DNA from: Heterobasidion occidentale
Taxonomy: Eukaryota > Basidiomycota > Agaricomycetes > Russulales > Bondarzewiaceae
Length of the DNA stretch: 64,000 bases
Direction: 5' to 3'
NCBI GenBank assembly: GCA_039111635.1
Contig: JBCAQO010000011.1
Span: 558,001 to 622,000, forward strand
This document shows positions 24,494-37,089 of this stretch, piece after piece. The position numbers and the translations under genes are program-made. Under the pieces are notes generated by a model that saw nothing but the letters and a program-made list of their open reading frames with translations, ran no database searches and had not been told where the DNA came from. Positions within the stretch are counted from its first letter, which is position 1; each line of letters begins with the position of its first letter.

Positions 24494-25642
24494 TGTAGGC
24501 CTCAGTCCCCTCCCTGCCAGCTACACCACAAGCGTGCACGAGCCGTCCTGAACGCGAACGGGAGGAATAGGAAAGAGGGAAAAAAACGTAACAATCGATC
24601 CCACAGACTAGGCTATAAAGAATTTAATTGAGATCTTTCGAAGTCTGTGCCCGCATGGTTTCTATGTCAACACCACAAGTAGAGGGGCGTTCGCGACTCG
24701 TTCGCGTCGTTCGATGGTTCAATTCGACGGAAGAGGCGGCAAGAAGTTGAAGCTTCCGTCTGCATGATAAGGGCGCGACCGGACTGCGACCGGGCGCCAC
24801 AGATTCAGATCGCCTCGGATCATCCGGGGCTGGATGTGGCTGGACACGGGAGATCCTATAACGAGTGAAGTATTTCAAAAGCGGGGTGCCTGGGCGAGAT
24901 CGACAGGCTCGAGTACAATCTTTTAGCGGAACCAGGCGGAACCATTGCAACCACACTTACACTTGAGGCGCTTGCGATGACAAGGAGCCCATTGCACATT
25001 TGCAGTGTCGTGGGAGATAAAACAAAACAGAGATGAATGTCAGATAGCAAAAATTTCTTTGTCATTGGAAGTAAAGTCAGCGTCTGGCACAAAGTCAATA
25101 AACCCACCGACTCTGCAAAGCTCTGCGACCGACTTCGACGAACTCTTGAGGCGCGATGGGAGATCGCAAGGTTACACTCAAGAGCAATTTGATATAAGTA
25201 CATATATGGATATATGCTCAACGTTCAACGGCATGCCTGGTAACCCATAATATAAGCATGGCAATGAATGTGGGGAAGGACCCTGCACTCACCGAAGTAT
25301 ACATTGAGCGTCACAGTAAGCAACGCAAGCCGAAGACATGCATTTGCTCAAACCGGCAGAAACGGACATAAGCCGGCACAGGGAAGTAAGTACGTCCCCG
25401 TCGCAAAAAAGGAACTCGACAACGAACTCCAGACTGACTAGTACATCAGAATCATACATTCATTCGTATGCAACCTCCCGTAATGAATCGTCTCCGACCA
25501 CGATATAGATATCTTCGTAAAATGCACAATAGATTCGTCAAAGACCTTACCAACTCCACTCAATGGCCACCCCTGCTTGTTCTCGATGACTTGTGGGTTC
25601 GTGCATCCACGATCGAGAACGCGCCGAAAATGAGGTGGACAG
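24494..25642. other. Intergenic, no convincing gene
   Basis: About 1.1 kb between two minus-strand genes. A minus-strand frame near 24950-25220 and another at 24624-24956 have no motif, splice-joined partner or hydrophobic profile that I can support. The stretch should hold the promoter of the DUF6533 gene and the 3' UTR of the permease. Confidence 0.35.
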
Positions 25643-28600
25643 CTACTTGATTATCCTCACGCCGCCGTACTCAGCGAGCGTCCACGGATGCTTAGGTCCG
25701 AGTGTAACAATGCACATCCTGCTGCGTGGGATATTCAGCTCGCGTGACACGGCCTCAACAAGCTGTTCCAGCGTGCCGAGGACATGAAGAAGCGCGACGT
25801 GGGATGGATCGGAACCCGTGGGTCATCAAATCAACTCATTAGCGATCGATCGTCCTAAATGAAGACGAAAGAAGGGAACATGCCACAGGATTGAAGACGC
25901 CTAGCACAAACACGAGACTGTGACAAAGAAGAGAGAATGGAAGGTGTGTTAAAGAAGGGAGAATGGAAGGAGAAATGAGTGAGCTAGACCCTGAACCGAG
26001 AACGCAGATGCAGGGAAAAAGCGAATGGTCGAACGCACTCGACTGTAATCGTGGGGAATGCCTCGTCCAACAACCGCGAATTCGGATGGAGCTCGTTCGG
26101 GATCCGATCCGCACTCCTATATGCATGTACGAAGACCACCTTACTCGCATGCGGTGTGTTGGCTTGCACGGACAGAAGTGTCTGGAGCATCGTATGAATC
26201 TATGTCCAGAAAGGTATCGCGGGATCAATTCAGGGATTCCCGTGTATCTACAGCCTAAGACAATTTGGTGCTGAGAGAACTAGCAAAAATCACGCACGTC
26301 GTCATGCTTGATCCAGACACAGACCGAAGCGTCGCGCGTATGTTTATACCGCCGCACGAGCGTCTGCTTCCACTTACGTGTCCAAGCCCAGCATTCGAGC
26401 CCGCTTGTGCTATGAACGCGCAAAGCAAGCCGTACTAAGTACGGCTGTGAGTCAAGGACGAAGAGCACGATCAGCATGACGAAAAAGAAGGCCGCAAAAA
26501 GCCCGATCGCGGTTGGGCTAAACAATCGAGCGACACGGTGTCAATTCTTCCGAGGTGGAGAGGAGAACCAAAGAGAACCCACTCTCGTGCTATGTTCCCT
26601 GCGAGGGTTACGCAAACGACGGCGAATGCGCCGAGGAGAACCATCGTATTCACGGATGGCTGTCGTGGGAGATGCGGGCGGTTAATTTTGAGTATGATGT
26701 CTGAAATGGTGAACTGAAAAACAGTCGTGATTAGGAGAAATAATTGAATGGGCGTGCGAAAATTGGGTCAACTTACCAAGAAGAGGACGAACAGGAAGGA
26801 GATCGAAAACATAGATGACACAGTGGCAAGATTCATGCCTGAAGCGAGGAACAACAACAAGGCCAGGAGGAGCGAGAACAATGTCGCGAGCCATGTACTC
26901 CCCGTGATCGGTAGCTCGCTCACGAAAACTTGCGGAAGCACTCGATCCCTGAATATAACTTCAGCCCGTGCTCGAAGGATGTAAATGGTGTCTAGCACGT
27001 ACCGCGTCAGCCGCCCAATCAAGCCATCCGCAGTGAGTACGCCTGTGAGGACCCCACCCAGCAACACGCCTACAGCATCCACAACAACGACGATACGTAA
27101 CCAGCGTCCGGCGGCCACTTCTGCAAGCACCGACAAGATATTGGCGCCACTTGCGATGGTCTCGGTAGAAAGGACGGCATAAACCATCAGTGAGAGCACC
27201 CCGTTGAGCGCCACCGCGATGACCACGAGATTACGCAGAGCCGCAGCGTACGTTTTCGTACTCATGTGCTCAATGTACGAGGGTGTGCATTCAAACCCTG
27301 TCGCGGAGTAAACGGTTGTGAGCGGAGCCTAGTCAATGGCGATGGCAGAGGAGTAATACGCACCTGTCACGCCGAGAAAGGCAACACATGTACCATAGAA
27401 TATGGCGCGCACGGTTTCGAGCGCGCCGACGGGACGGAGAGCCCAATTGGCGCGCAAGACCGCAGACGTCGCGTCTGCACGAGCCCAATGAATGACACAC
27501 GCGATCGCAAGCATAGCCATGCTAAGCAACTGCATAAAAAAACCCTGTTCAGCATGCAGCATGGCACGCAGCGCGCGAGAGAGAGCAACGAAAACTCCAT
27601 ACGTGAAATAAGAACACTGCAGCGGTCACCATCGTGCTCTCACGCAGGCCGGCAAGAGCGAAAAGCCCGAGGGCAATGAGAAAGAGAATGGCAAGAACGC
27701 CAGTCGAGATTGGCAAGTGAGCGAACTCGCCCGCGAGGTAGGTGCTTGCCGTCGCCGCAGAGACGGCCGACGTCGCGATGGCGTCGAGTAATGTTCCAGC
27801 CGCGCCAATGATGGCGAGAAATTTGCCTGAGGCTTGAAGAAGGTAGACGTAATTCCTAGAACAAACGTGTATGGTGAGGAAGAGAAGGAGAGAAGATAAG
27901 ATACTTACGCGCCGTTCAAGTGAACCGCGTCCGCGAGCTCTAGCATGACTGGACGAAAGAATAGGAGGAGGCACGTGGAGACGACCAGGCAAAGAGGGGA
28001 GTAAATGCCTCAAAGTAACAAAAAGAAAAGGATAAATTAAGGACGGACAAACGTGTAATGTCTACGAAGCGCGTACCTGCAACAGCTGCAACCACTGGAA
28101 ATGCATAGAAGACGCTTCCGGTCACACCGTTTCCAGAAACAGAGGTCGCTCGAATCTCATTGAGCGACTTTACTGGGCGATTCAAGGAATCCTCTGCCGC
28201 ACGCAAATCTACCGGCGTGATGTCCAGGTATCGCATGGATCCCCAGCCCTGCCTCGAAGATCAGTCCCCGAAACACATATTTACATTCGGGGACGTACCG
28301 CAAATTCCCACTCATTGCTCAGATGAGGCGAGTCTGAACGGTGGTGGCGAATCTTGGGTCCGTCGGCATGACGCTGGCGGCGGACGATCTTTGAAAAGCG
28401 AACAGTGAGCACCCATCTGAAAAATCTGGGCCGCTAGACAGGCCCAACACACTCAAAAAAGGCGCGTACGGTTTGAAACTCGCTTTGCGCAAACGAGGGG
28501 GGCGTGCTTGGGATATGAGCTTGAGTGGCGGGTCATATGGGGGCCGAGAGATTCCGGACGACCTGTGAGACTCACCAGTGAGCTCCTTGTTAGCCTGCTT

Positions 28601-28800
28601 GTCTCTCTTGGAGACAAAATGTTCCTTGGATAGTTCCTCTACATGACCAGTGTGAGGAGCTGTCCCGGCGCGCGCGCAAAATGTCGTGAGAAACATTGTT
28701 GAAGTCAGGAGGAAAGAGACTCACACAAATCTCCGAGGCTTGACTCAACCTTGGGAGGAGTATTTTCCTCCGTGTTTTCCATGGATACGGACATGACCAT
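25643..28800 (-). CDS. APC-superfamily amino-acid permease
   Basis: This is a multi-pass transporter of the amino acid-polyamine-organocation superfamily; the substrate is unknown. The N-terminal cytosolic part (from MVMSVSMENTEENTPPKVES) leads through SDSPHLSNEWEFAGWGSM to DLRAAEDSLNRPVKSLNEIR. Helices include GNGVTGSVFYAFPVVAAVAG, YVYLLQASGKFLAIIGAAGT, TYAAALRNLVVIAVALNGVL, LLLALLLFLASGMNLATVSS and TAIGLFAAFFFVMLIVLFVL. The soluble C-terminal region has KVVFVHAYRSADRIPNELHP and ends WTLAEYGGVRIIK at the stop at 25643. Frames that look broken in the N-terminal part are joined by short introns, for example SFKP|WVLTVRFSKIV. About 15 exons; no break was found. It is the first gene of a three-gene minus-strand run. 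Confidence 0.82.
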
Positions 28801-30054
28801 CAAGAATGCAACAGTGTGCGTTCGTAGGGCCTCCGGAGGGAGGAAACGGGGGTCAAGGGCACTCTCCCAAAGGCGGTGACGTTGGCGCTGCTCCTTCAAC
28901 GTTTGAATATTGTGTGAGGTCAGCCACGGAGACTCCGTTTCAACCTGTTTCAACCTCCAGATATCCGTATCTGACCGCTAGGCTCCCACAGCCAGTCCTT
29001 TAGAAAATGACAAAGATAGTTGTTCAATACATGAAGCTGTCTGTTGACGTCGAGAAAGATTGCCCGCGTCGGAAAAGGTCATTATCTGGCCAAACCCGGT
29101 TTCGGTCAAATTTACTCCTTTCGCGCAAAACATCTCTGCCAGTGATTTGATTCTGAAAGAGCGTTACAGCCGTTGAATTGAAATTGACCAAAATACAGCT
29201 CGCTGCTGTCCAGATGGAACATACCTCGACGGAGGGACATATTCATGTTGGGACGATAGTGGGGAGGATGGTAGGACACCGGACAGGCGCCCAGGATCTT
29301 AATGACATGATACAATCTTAGCTCGGAATTTGAGCGGCATGGAGCATGATGCATGAGGTTCCTAGTTAACTTATAAGGATTGACAAGCTGCGCCGTCGCG
29401 GAAACCTGTTGTTTAGGCAAATGTGTGTACTGATATAGCCCCAGCGGCTCATGGCATCGCGGACGAAGTGGATAACTCGAAGAACGAATCACGCATAGAG
29501 CCACGATATCCAAGAGAGAAAAATGAACGAAAGAAGGGAAGATACGGGCGAAAGAAAGGGAGGATCCTGGAAGGGAAGTGGAAGTACGCAGAAGGAACAA
29601 CATAGATGAAAAAACGTGGGGTACGACACTCCATTCATGGCACAGACCCAGTAGTCCATTCATTCACATCCGAGAATCCAAGCCAGCCTACAAAGGGCGA
29701 ATGGCCCTTGAAAGAGGAGAGGAGGTAGAAGAGAGTGGGGCAGCACGCTACCAGAGAGGATCCACCTGTCTACGAGAAGGTTCGCTGACAGAAACAGAAC
29801 ACACGACGGTATCACGTACGCAGAGGAGGACGAGGCAGAATATCGCCCAGTCCAGAGATGCCGCAACTCGAGCCCACCCACGGATGAGTGTGCGCTCGCC
29901 CCAGTTTCAAATCCAGGGCACACGCTAGCGCCCGCCAGTCTGACAGTCACTCATGAATCGTGTCTGCGCCCACACCAATTCGTCAGTACTCAACCTCACA
30001 AGAAAGCGATAAGGAAATTCACGCACCGTCGTTGAGTTGTGCACGTCAACCGAG
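28801..30054. other. Intergenic, no convincing gene
   Basis: About 1.25 kb upstream of the permease and downstream of the PIN-domain gene. A 183-codon minus-strand frame (29112-29663) and several plus-strand frames show no family signature, no codon-like composition and no splice partners. I see nothing else in it. Confidence 0.35.
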
Positions 30055-31596
30055 TCAGGGATCCAGCTTCTCCCCGCGTGCGAGCACGCGAACGACCTTG
30101 CTAGGCTGCGCGACGATTTCCATCATCGCCTTGACCGCCGGGGGGCGCTCGACTAGTGCGCCGCCACCCGGGCCGCGCTCCCGCTCCCGCTCGCTGCCTG
30201 AATGCGAGCTAGAGTTCTTGCGCCCGCGGTGCACAGGCGCGCGCTTCGGTCTCTCTCGTTCCTCCTCGTCCTCCCCACGCGCGCCTGCACCCTCGCCGGC
30301 CGGTGCGGGCCGCACCATCATGAGGTCGATCCCTGCGCGTCGCGCCCAGTGAGCTACGAGTGCGCCGGCGGTGCGAGGTTCGTGCTTGTTGGCGTGCGGA
30401 ACCGGGAGCGGGACGGGAGATGCGGCTGCGTTGGCCAACTTGGGCGAGTGTTGCTGCAACGGCTGGATGGGAGGCTGCGAGAGCACGGCGAGGACGATGC
30501 GTGGGCCTCCGGGTGTGTACGGACGATGCGCAGGGAGCTCAGTCGCTGCGTTGACGGCTTCCCAGCGGGCACAGCAGATCGTGCGGCGGACCCATTCTGG
30601 TGAGCTCGCACCGTGGGGAACGCTGTTGTCATCTGCGGCGGGCTCGGAGAATGTGATGCTATCCCAGAGGACAAAGGCGGAGTCCTGTTGCACGCGGATG
30701 CGGGAGTTCGTGCCGACCTGGGCCTCGAGGATGCGCGAGGCTGCGCGGGCCCGCTGGGCAAGATGACTCGTGCCTTTCTTGAGGAGATCAAGGGTGTTGA
30801 GGGCTGGGAAAGTCCAAGGATTAGCATGGGACTAAGGAGAGGTTGACAGGCTATGGCATGGGAAGGGAATGATTGTGGCGAGGAGTACAGGGCAGTCATC
30901 ATCATCTGCTTGATGGACTATCGAGCAGACAGTCGCAGGGGGTGTCCATCAATACATTCCATTCCATGAATGAAAGCTGTGGGCACAGACGCCATGACGT
31001 TGGGCCTGTCCTGCATTTGCCCTGTCGGGTTTAAGAAGGCTTCACCAACATCAAGACCCAGCAGGATGAGTTGAGCATATCCGGGCGCTCTGTAGCCCGT
31101 GATAAAGTTTGCCTCCTCCAAGCGCATGGCCGCCCCGTATATCTCAAAAAAATCCCGCAATTCACAAAGACTCACCTTCAAGCGGCACGATGATGATCTC
31201 CTCGCGGCCGTCCCTGCACCACTTCTTTACCTGACCTAGCGCATGGATCAAGACGCTCGAATCCAGCACCACGACGTCCGCATCCCTACTCTGCTCCCTG
31301 CGTTCCTCCCGTCTCTCCTCCTCTCTCTTCTTGATCCTGATCTCGCCGGCCATCCTTTCCCGTTCTCCCTCGCCTGGCTTCCTTCTCGCCACCTTCGCAC
31401 CGGTCGGAACGGGCGACCGCTTGCCCCCGTAGTTGATGACGCCTCTGCCACTGGGAACGTTGGAATCCGGTGCGGGCCTCCGCTCACGCCAGTTGCGAGC
31501 GCCTGGTCCCGCGGAGACGGATTTCTCGAGCTGTTCGACTTGGTGTGTGAGGAAGGCTGCGCCGAGCGCTCGAGACATTGCGAGCTTGTTATTCAT
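30055..31596 (-). CDS. PIN-domain protein
   Basis: This is a PIN-fold (putative nuclease) protein. Two exons: 31596-31176 and 30803-30055, about 389 residues. Exon 1 carries a charged Arg/Glu-rich region, then the first PIN strand DVVVLDSSVLIHALGQVKKW with a conserved Asp, and EEIIIVPLE. Exon 2 continues ALNTLDLLKKGTSHLAQRAR, a typical PIN join. It then has VQQDSAFVLWDSITFSEPA, PRIVLAVLSQPPIQ and a basic/acidic low-complexity tail ending VVRVLARGEKLDP. Not all acidic active-site residues of the fold are evident, so catalysis is uncertain. The 372-nt intron between the exons is much longer than others here. The start could be the first Met or the Met six residues later. Confidence 0.75.
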
Positions 31597-32106
31597 GATT
31601 CCCTGATATACAATGGGTATTTAATGTGCACTTGGTACGGCGGAATGCGCACCTTGGTGTCTGCCATGATTATTGCCGTGGGGGTCGGTGTATGGAATGG
31701 TCCTGTAAGCCCAGGCTACATATATGGCTGGTATGCGGACGCAGTGTGACCCCGATCACCGCAGGGTGGCGGTGGTACCGCCCAAAGGCACTGCCGCTGC
31801 ATTTTCAATTTGACTCGTCCAGAATAAACTCCGTATTGCGATGGCGGCACACAGCCCCAGACAGAACACAGCAACACAAGGAGAACAGCTCTACAGTTCA
31901 TATGATCCCCCTTGTACTCCAGCTAGATTATCTATGTATACGTCTAAGATCACAAAAAGACAATCCACTAACTTATGGGTATCATCGTAGGAAGGCAAGA
32001 AGTCAGGCAGTGGATACAAGAGTGTATAGGCATAAAAGATCATATAGGAACGCACATAAACCAGTCCATATCTCGTGCTCCTCGTCGTAAACCATCGCCT
32101 CCGCCT
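31597..32106. promoter_or_regulatory. Upstream region of the PIN-domain gene
   Basis: About 510 bp between two minus-strand genes: the 3' UTR of the LCHN-like gene on its upper side, then the PIN-gene promoter. No specific element was recognised. Confidence 0.35.
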
Positions 32107-34272
32107 TCACCCTCCGAATCCAAATACCAGCCCAAATAGATCTCGCCACCCTTTGCGAATCACCACCCGCACGCCGCCACCGTACTCGTCCCCGAGCCAC
32201 TCCAAGAACTTCGCATCCAAGCTGCTCAGCGGCCCGAGCTCGAACGATAAGACGTCCCGTGGGGTCAACGCAACAGATCCTGCGCCGATACCGGGGCCCG
32301 ACACGAACGTTGCGAGCCTCGAGAACAAGAACCCTGTCTGCGCATGGAACGTCTGCAGCAACGCGAGCGTGGTCAACACCTGTCGATCGCGGCGCGCGTC
32401 CTGCACATCCTTTGGCGGAGGCCCAGGCGCGTCCACAGTGACAGGAGACGCCGCACCGTCCCCCCTGCGAAGGCCCGCAGCCTTCCCGACTGACATCCCG
32501 CTCGACCGCCGCATCGCGCGGCTTGTCACCGGCAGCGCGCCGGGCATCTGCACGGGACGGCCTTCAATCCCGTTCCCAAGGCTCCGCATGTAGCTCCCGC
32601 CGACAGTCAGGTCATCGTCGCCCTCGAGTTGCACCGCGCCCCAGTCCCCGTCCCGGCTGGAATAGGAGGCGGTCGAGTTTCCACGCCAGGAGCCGATCCA
32701 AAGCCCTGCGCAGACGATACAAACTTCTTCATACAGGCGCCACGCATCCGTCCACGCTGCTCCTCCTTGCGCCGCGGCAGCAGCCGCTGCGGCGCTACAC
32801 TGATGCATAGTGTGATGTCCTGCCTCTTCGGCGTCAAGCTGCAGCAGCCTATCCAACTCCGTCCACTGCGCCTACGGCGTAAGCGACGCAGCAACGCTAC
32901 TCCATAAAAGTCCACTCACCAGCTTGACGTCACTCCACGTGAACCGTACCGAAGATAATTTATATGACGGGCTGCGAGAGCTAGGCGATACCTGCTGTCG
33001 AGAAGTATACATGGCCGGCCTCGTCGCTTTCGCAGGGGTAGATGTCGTGAGATCAATGATGAGATCGTAATACTGTGGCTTCTCCAAGAAAATAGCGTCG
33101 GTCGTACCTGCAGGCATGATGTCAGCCAGAATATGGAACACACAGTGGAATGAGGCGCACATGCAATCCAACCCTGTCCGCCCATACTGCCCTCTTTCAT
33201 CTTGTCTAGGTCGTGAAGCGTGACCATGCCAAGCACGTTGACGCTTTTCTTATGTTTCCCTTTCAACCGCGTCTTCAACGGATCCGCGTTCGAGCTCGCA
33301 GCGTCGGTCGGCTCGAGCTCGACCTGGTCCTCGTAACATATGTCCGCAGCGACCTGGCAGAGTATGCATGCTGCCTCAACGGGCGGTAGTGTGTATATGA
33401 GTACGCGCCGGCGGCCAAGTACGTGCTTGTACAGCGTGAGACATGACGGTCCGAGGATACGCAGGAGGTGAGGGAGATGGAGAGTCGGGCTTGACGATGA
33501 CAAGTCTGCGTCGGGCTGCATAACGGTTAGCGTTGGTGAATCAATCCTCCGATACACACACAAGCACACCTACCCCGTCCAATTCATGGCTCCATCCCGT
33601 CCACGTCCCCGCCGCCTCTCGCAATTCACGCGCCTTGCGCTCCTCGAAAAACCGCCGCGCAGGCTCCCAATCCGCGTCAACAGGGCCCAAATCTTCCCGC
33701 CCTTCTGCATCACTATGAATAGCCTGCACGAGCTCCTTTAGAGCACGCAGGTGCCGCCATGGGCGCGGCTTCGCAGACCGCGCGAGGAGGATGCCAAGAG
33801 AGGAGAGTCGGAAACCGCGCTGGCCGTCTTCCGTCGTCTTCCGTCGCCGAAACACACACACGCCCTCGCGGTTGTCCCGGTTAAAGTATCTGAGCACCCG
33901 CCGTCAGCCGCCGCACGCGATACAGTCGGGGTCGGGGTGTGACATACACGACATCCTGTTCTACCAAGTGCAAGCCACTGGGCAACGCGCTGAACTCAAT
34001 ATGCGTGAGATCGACATCTGAAAAGCGGGCGGCCAGTCAGAAGATGATGAGAAGGGCCGAGATGGCGACGGCCGAAGGCGCCCCTGCACTTGCCGTCGTC
34101 CGCCTTCAAAGACCAATCGACAATATTGCCCTGCGTTGGATGAAACGAAGCATGGAAGATTGCGACTGCCCAGCGCAAACAACGACAAGTTTTGAGATGT
34201 ATACCAGATGGAGTGAACAGCCAACTTACCTATGTCTTGAGGTGTACTCGTAGTTGTACTCGACAAGGACAT
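32107..34272 (-). CDS. LCHN/DENND11-like DENN-domain protein
   Basis: This is a DENN-fold protein of the LCHN (DENND11, DUF4484) family, thought to act on Rab GTPases in trafficking. The start codon is 34272-34270 (MSLSSTTTSTPQDI), spliced to VAIFHASFHPTQGNIVDWSL and then VDLTHIEFSALPSGLHLVEQ, the conserved family opening. Next come YFNRDNREGVCVFRRRKT, PWRHLRALKELVQAI and LPHLLRILGPSCLTLYKHVL. Then LIYTLPPVEAACILCQVAAD, CTTDAIFLEKPQYYDLIIDL and a C-terminal DENN lobe with LTTLALLQTFHAQTGFLFSR and FLEWLGDEYGGGVRVVIRKG. It ends at the stop at 32107. A run of alanines follows TMHQCS. About seven exons, all in frame. Confidence 0.88.
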
Positions 34273-34546
34273 AATTCGATAAATAAATAAAATCAAGACG
34301 CTTCTTTGGAACCAGAGAGCTTTGGGAAAGCTGTAAGAGAGTGACCGTGACGGAGTCACTTGTGATATGACACTCCACGCGCAGTCATTACCCTGCAGGT
34401 CAGTGCAGGCCTCGATCAGGAGGAGATCGTTGAGCGATTGTGAGAGCGCAAGGAAAGTCACCGGAAATGAGATTAATGAGAGTCTATGGCAAACTCAAGC
34501 TGCAGGCGGAACAAGATACTGAGGAAAAAATTGGAAAAATCGAATA

Positions 34547-34638
34547 TTCCGGTACGGGGAATCGAACCCCGAGCTGCCGCGAGCCTTCAACGTCGTTCGA
34601 ATGAAAGGCGGCAATGTTAGCCGTTACACCATACCGGA
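34547..34638 (-). tRNA. trnE-UUC: tRNA-Glu (UUC) with an intron
   Basis: The minus strand folds as a tRNA. Acceptor TCCGGTA pairs with TACCGGA. The D-arm is of the usual Glu form. The anticodon stem GCCGC/GCGGC closes a loop CTTTCA...C with anticodon TTC. The T-arm is CGGGGTTCGATTCCCCG. About 20 extra bases between position 37 (A) and position 38 (C) form the intron at the standard eukaryotic site. CCA is not encoded, as expected for a nuclear gene. It lies between the LCHN-like gene and the first Kre6-like gene. Confidence 0.93.
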
Positions 34639-34768
34639 TCTCTGATATTCACGAAACCCTAAATATGAAGAGATCACTACTTGATTCTGTCTATAATCCA
34701 TCTCATATTTTGTCGTCAAACCCCTCAATGTTCACAGACCCAGTATTCTTACAGGCTCTCTGATGCTT

Positions 34769-37089
34769 TCAACACAGCTCCCACATCTTCACGTAGTCAC
34801 TAAGGGGCATCATATTGTAGGTAAGTTTTGGTCAAAGATGGATGTGCGTAGGTTTACATACACGATCATAGCTCGGTCGTCATCGTCCGCTGGCCATGTT
34901 GGGTACCATTGGTCTTGCGCAAGGGCGAATTGCTCCATAGCGTCTAGAGATCGATCTTCAGTGGCGGCTCCAAAATCAAGGGCGTCACACGAGCTACGCA
35001 CTGAGTGCCCCGTTCAGCCACGGTTTTTTACCAGCGCCATCTGGCCACCAGCCGTTCGTCCCCCCGACGGCGACATCGAGAATGAGGTAGAACGCTGTAA
35101 TAACCATGACATGATTTGACTTGACGAAAGCGAATTCACACGTCACTTACATTGGTCAAATGGCGCAGAATTTCCAGATGCAGCCCAGGGATTCGCAAGG
35201 ATGATCTCCTGGGACGCGTTGGACACCGCCGCCGGGAAGTCACCTCGCTCAAAGAAGGGGATATCAAACTTGAGGTAAAGCAAGTGCTGCAAACGGTTAT
35301 CGACGTAGATTCTCCTGGACACCAGTCAAGCCATGGAGATTATCGGCGAACACGATGCACTTACAAGAACTCTTCTGACCACTCCAATGCATAGGTGTGG
35401 AAAGCTTGGTTATAATTGGAACGCCGCTCAGCCCACCAGCCGTAAGTCTTGGACACGGCGTTCAACCAGGTTAGTGGGCCCCAATTGAGAGAGCCGCGGA
35501 CCACGTTGATCCCTCTGAGAAGGCAACATCACGGCACGCTAGCAGATGAGCTAGGACGGAAGTACGTACTGGAAAAGGTAGTCGATTCCGTTCCCACGGG
35601 CCTCCATGATATCGATTTCACCTTTGACATCGTGTTCAAACAGGGCTAGCGCATGAAGGAGGGATTTACCACTCAGAGGCCACGGGCCATACGTGTTATT
35701 CTCGGGGAGCATCCAAATTGCTGGCCACAGCTGTTAAACGACGTCTATCAGCATGTACAAATCTTTTCCGGTCCAGCACGAACCCAATCCCTTCCGAATA
35801 GAATATCAGCGAGATGTCAAACTTATACGTGGAATCGTACTCACCCGCGTGGCAATTTCGCTCTGACTTCAACGCGTCCGTACCGGATGCTCTTTTTTCC
35901 TTTTGTAGAGAGGCGTGCGCTCATTACCGGATTGATAATTGTACCCGCTGTTCTGTTGCTGACAGCGCTGCATGCGGTGAGGTTCGTGTTTGTGCAGCCT
36001 GTCAAGTTGAAGGTATAGCCATCGTAGATGGCATCCTGGCCAATCACATCGGAGGTGAGGGTGGGCAACAAGTACAAGTTGTTGTTCCGAATGAAGGAAT
36101 TGTTTGTGGACACAGTTGTCATCTCGAACTCGCCATTTCTAGAAAAAGAACCAATATATCAATATTTTGAACATTTCTGAGACTCATGATCCAAGATCAA
36201 GTCCGACCTACCCGAAACCACCCATATCAGCCTCACGCAGCCACACGCCCTCCGTGTCTAACTGATCCCCCTCGAATTGTTCGTCAAGCACCAAGCATTG
36301 CCGGCCCAACAACGGAACAGCCTTCCACGAGAAATATATCTGCAACGCGCCGGCTATGACACCTAAGAACATCATGCTATACGTCAAAAAATATGCCAAG
36401 CGTGCCGTCGGGTTTTTGGACGTCAGCCAAGGTTTCTGGATGGGATCGGACAGCGAAAGCATCGTTGAGCGTGGACGTGGGCGCATGGAACGCTTCGCCA
36501 GGACGCCCGTGTCAGTTATGGCTGCGTGAGGTTGCAGGATTGCTAGCGGGAGCCTCGGCGGAGATGTGAAGGTATCGCGGACGCCAGCCGCCGTGCTGGC
36601 AGTGCGAGAGTGGCGGAGATCGACCCAGCTTGCCTGCACAGAGCTCACGGCACTGACTCGCTGGTGCAACTCCGGGAAAGGAAAATGCTGTCCGCCAATG
36701 ACTGCGCCCCCGACAACCCCTGAGGCAACCCCGACGGGCGCCTGGTCGCCGTGGACGCTGAATTCCACGACACTTGCAGGTGGAGAGAATGGGTTTACCT
36801 GCTCGTGGGCTGGGGTGCTGAATGGGTTTGAGACGTGACTGACGCTGTCTTGCGGTGAAGTGGGTGGGCTAGTATCCAGGCTGACTGCACTTTTTTGACG
36901 ATCTCGCAGCCGAAGGGTGGACTTGCGTTCTTTCGAAGGCGCAGTCGAAGGAGAAAATGCTGGGTCCTCGCTCTCAAAAGAATGACTCCCATCTTCGATG
37001 GTGAAAAATGGACGCGGCGGGCTTAGTTGTTCGTCTTGTCCATTGCTGTCAAGAACAGGAGGCAGGGTGCGAGGAGAGCTCGAAGACAT
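34769..37089 (-). CDS. KRE6: Kre6/Skn1-like GH16 beta-glucan synthesis protein, copy A
   Basis: This is a type II membrane protein of the SKN1/KRE6 family (GH16 fold), required in yeasts for beta-1,6-glucan and acting in the secretory pathway or at the surface. A long Ser/Pro-rich cytosolic N-terminus (MSSSSPRTLPPV) is followed by RPRSTMLSLSDPIQKPWL, one helix (LAYFLTYSMMFLGVIAGALQ) and the lumenal catalytic domain. Family blocks: EFEMTTVSTNNSFIRNNNLY, INPVMSARLSTKGKKSIRYG, LWPAIWMLPENNTYGPWP, and GEIDIMEARGNGIDY with the GH16 E-x-D-x-x-E motif. Then SLNWGPLTWLNAVSKTYGWW, FHTYALEWSEEFL, VAVGGTNGWWPDGAG and the end DYVKMWELC. About nine exons including a 7-nt microexon; frame is kept throughout. 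It is divergent from the GT2 copy A gene. Confidence 0.93.
35784..35790 (-). other. 7-nt microexon in Kre6-like copy A
   Basis: Without it, the exon ending KLPRG and the exon starting LWPAIW cannot be joined in frame. The seven bases GGATTGG are preceded by AG and followed by GT on the minus strand. They supply the missing G-D-W of the family block RGDWLWPAIW. The two flanking introns are about 53 nt each. The same arrangement in copy B supports it. Confidence 0.85.

Noticed and set aside
28380..28480. Apparent frame break in the N-terminal part of the permease
   Set aside because: A short intron beginning GTACGC and ending TTTCAG joins SFKP to WVLTVRFSKIV, so the gene is continuous.
29112..29663. 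183-codon minus-strand frame between permease and PIN gene
   Set aside because: It has no family motif, no hydrophobic pattern, a start deep in intergenic sequence and no splice support; probably chance.
30918..31181. 87-codon minus-strand frame called as a separate small gene
   Set aside because: It is exon 1 read-through into the long intron of the PIN-domain gene; the flanking exons splice over it.
34955..35002. Apparent frameshift near the C-terminus of Kre6-like copy A
   Set aside because: A 46-nt intron (34956-35001, GTGCGT to GAAG) joins WLNGALN to RSLDAMEQF in frame, so no break is needed.
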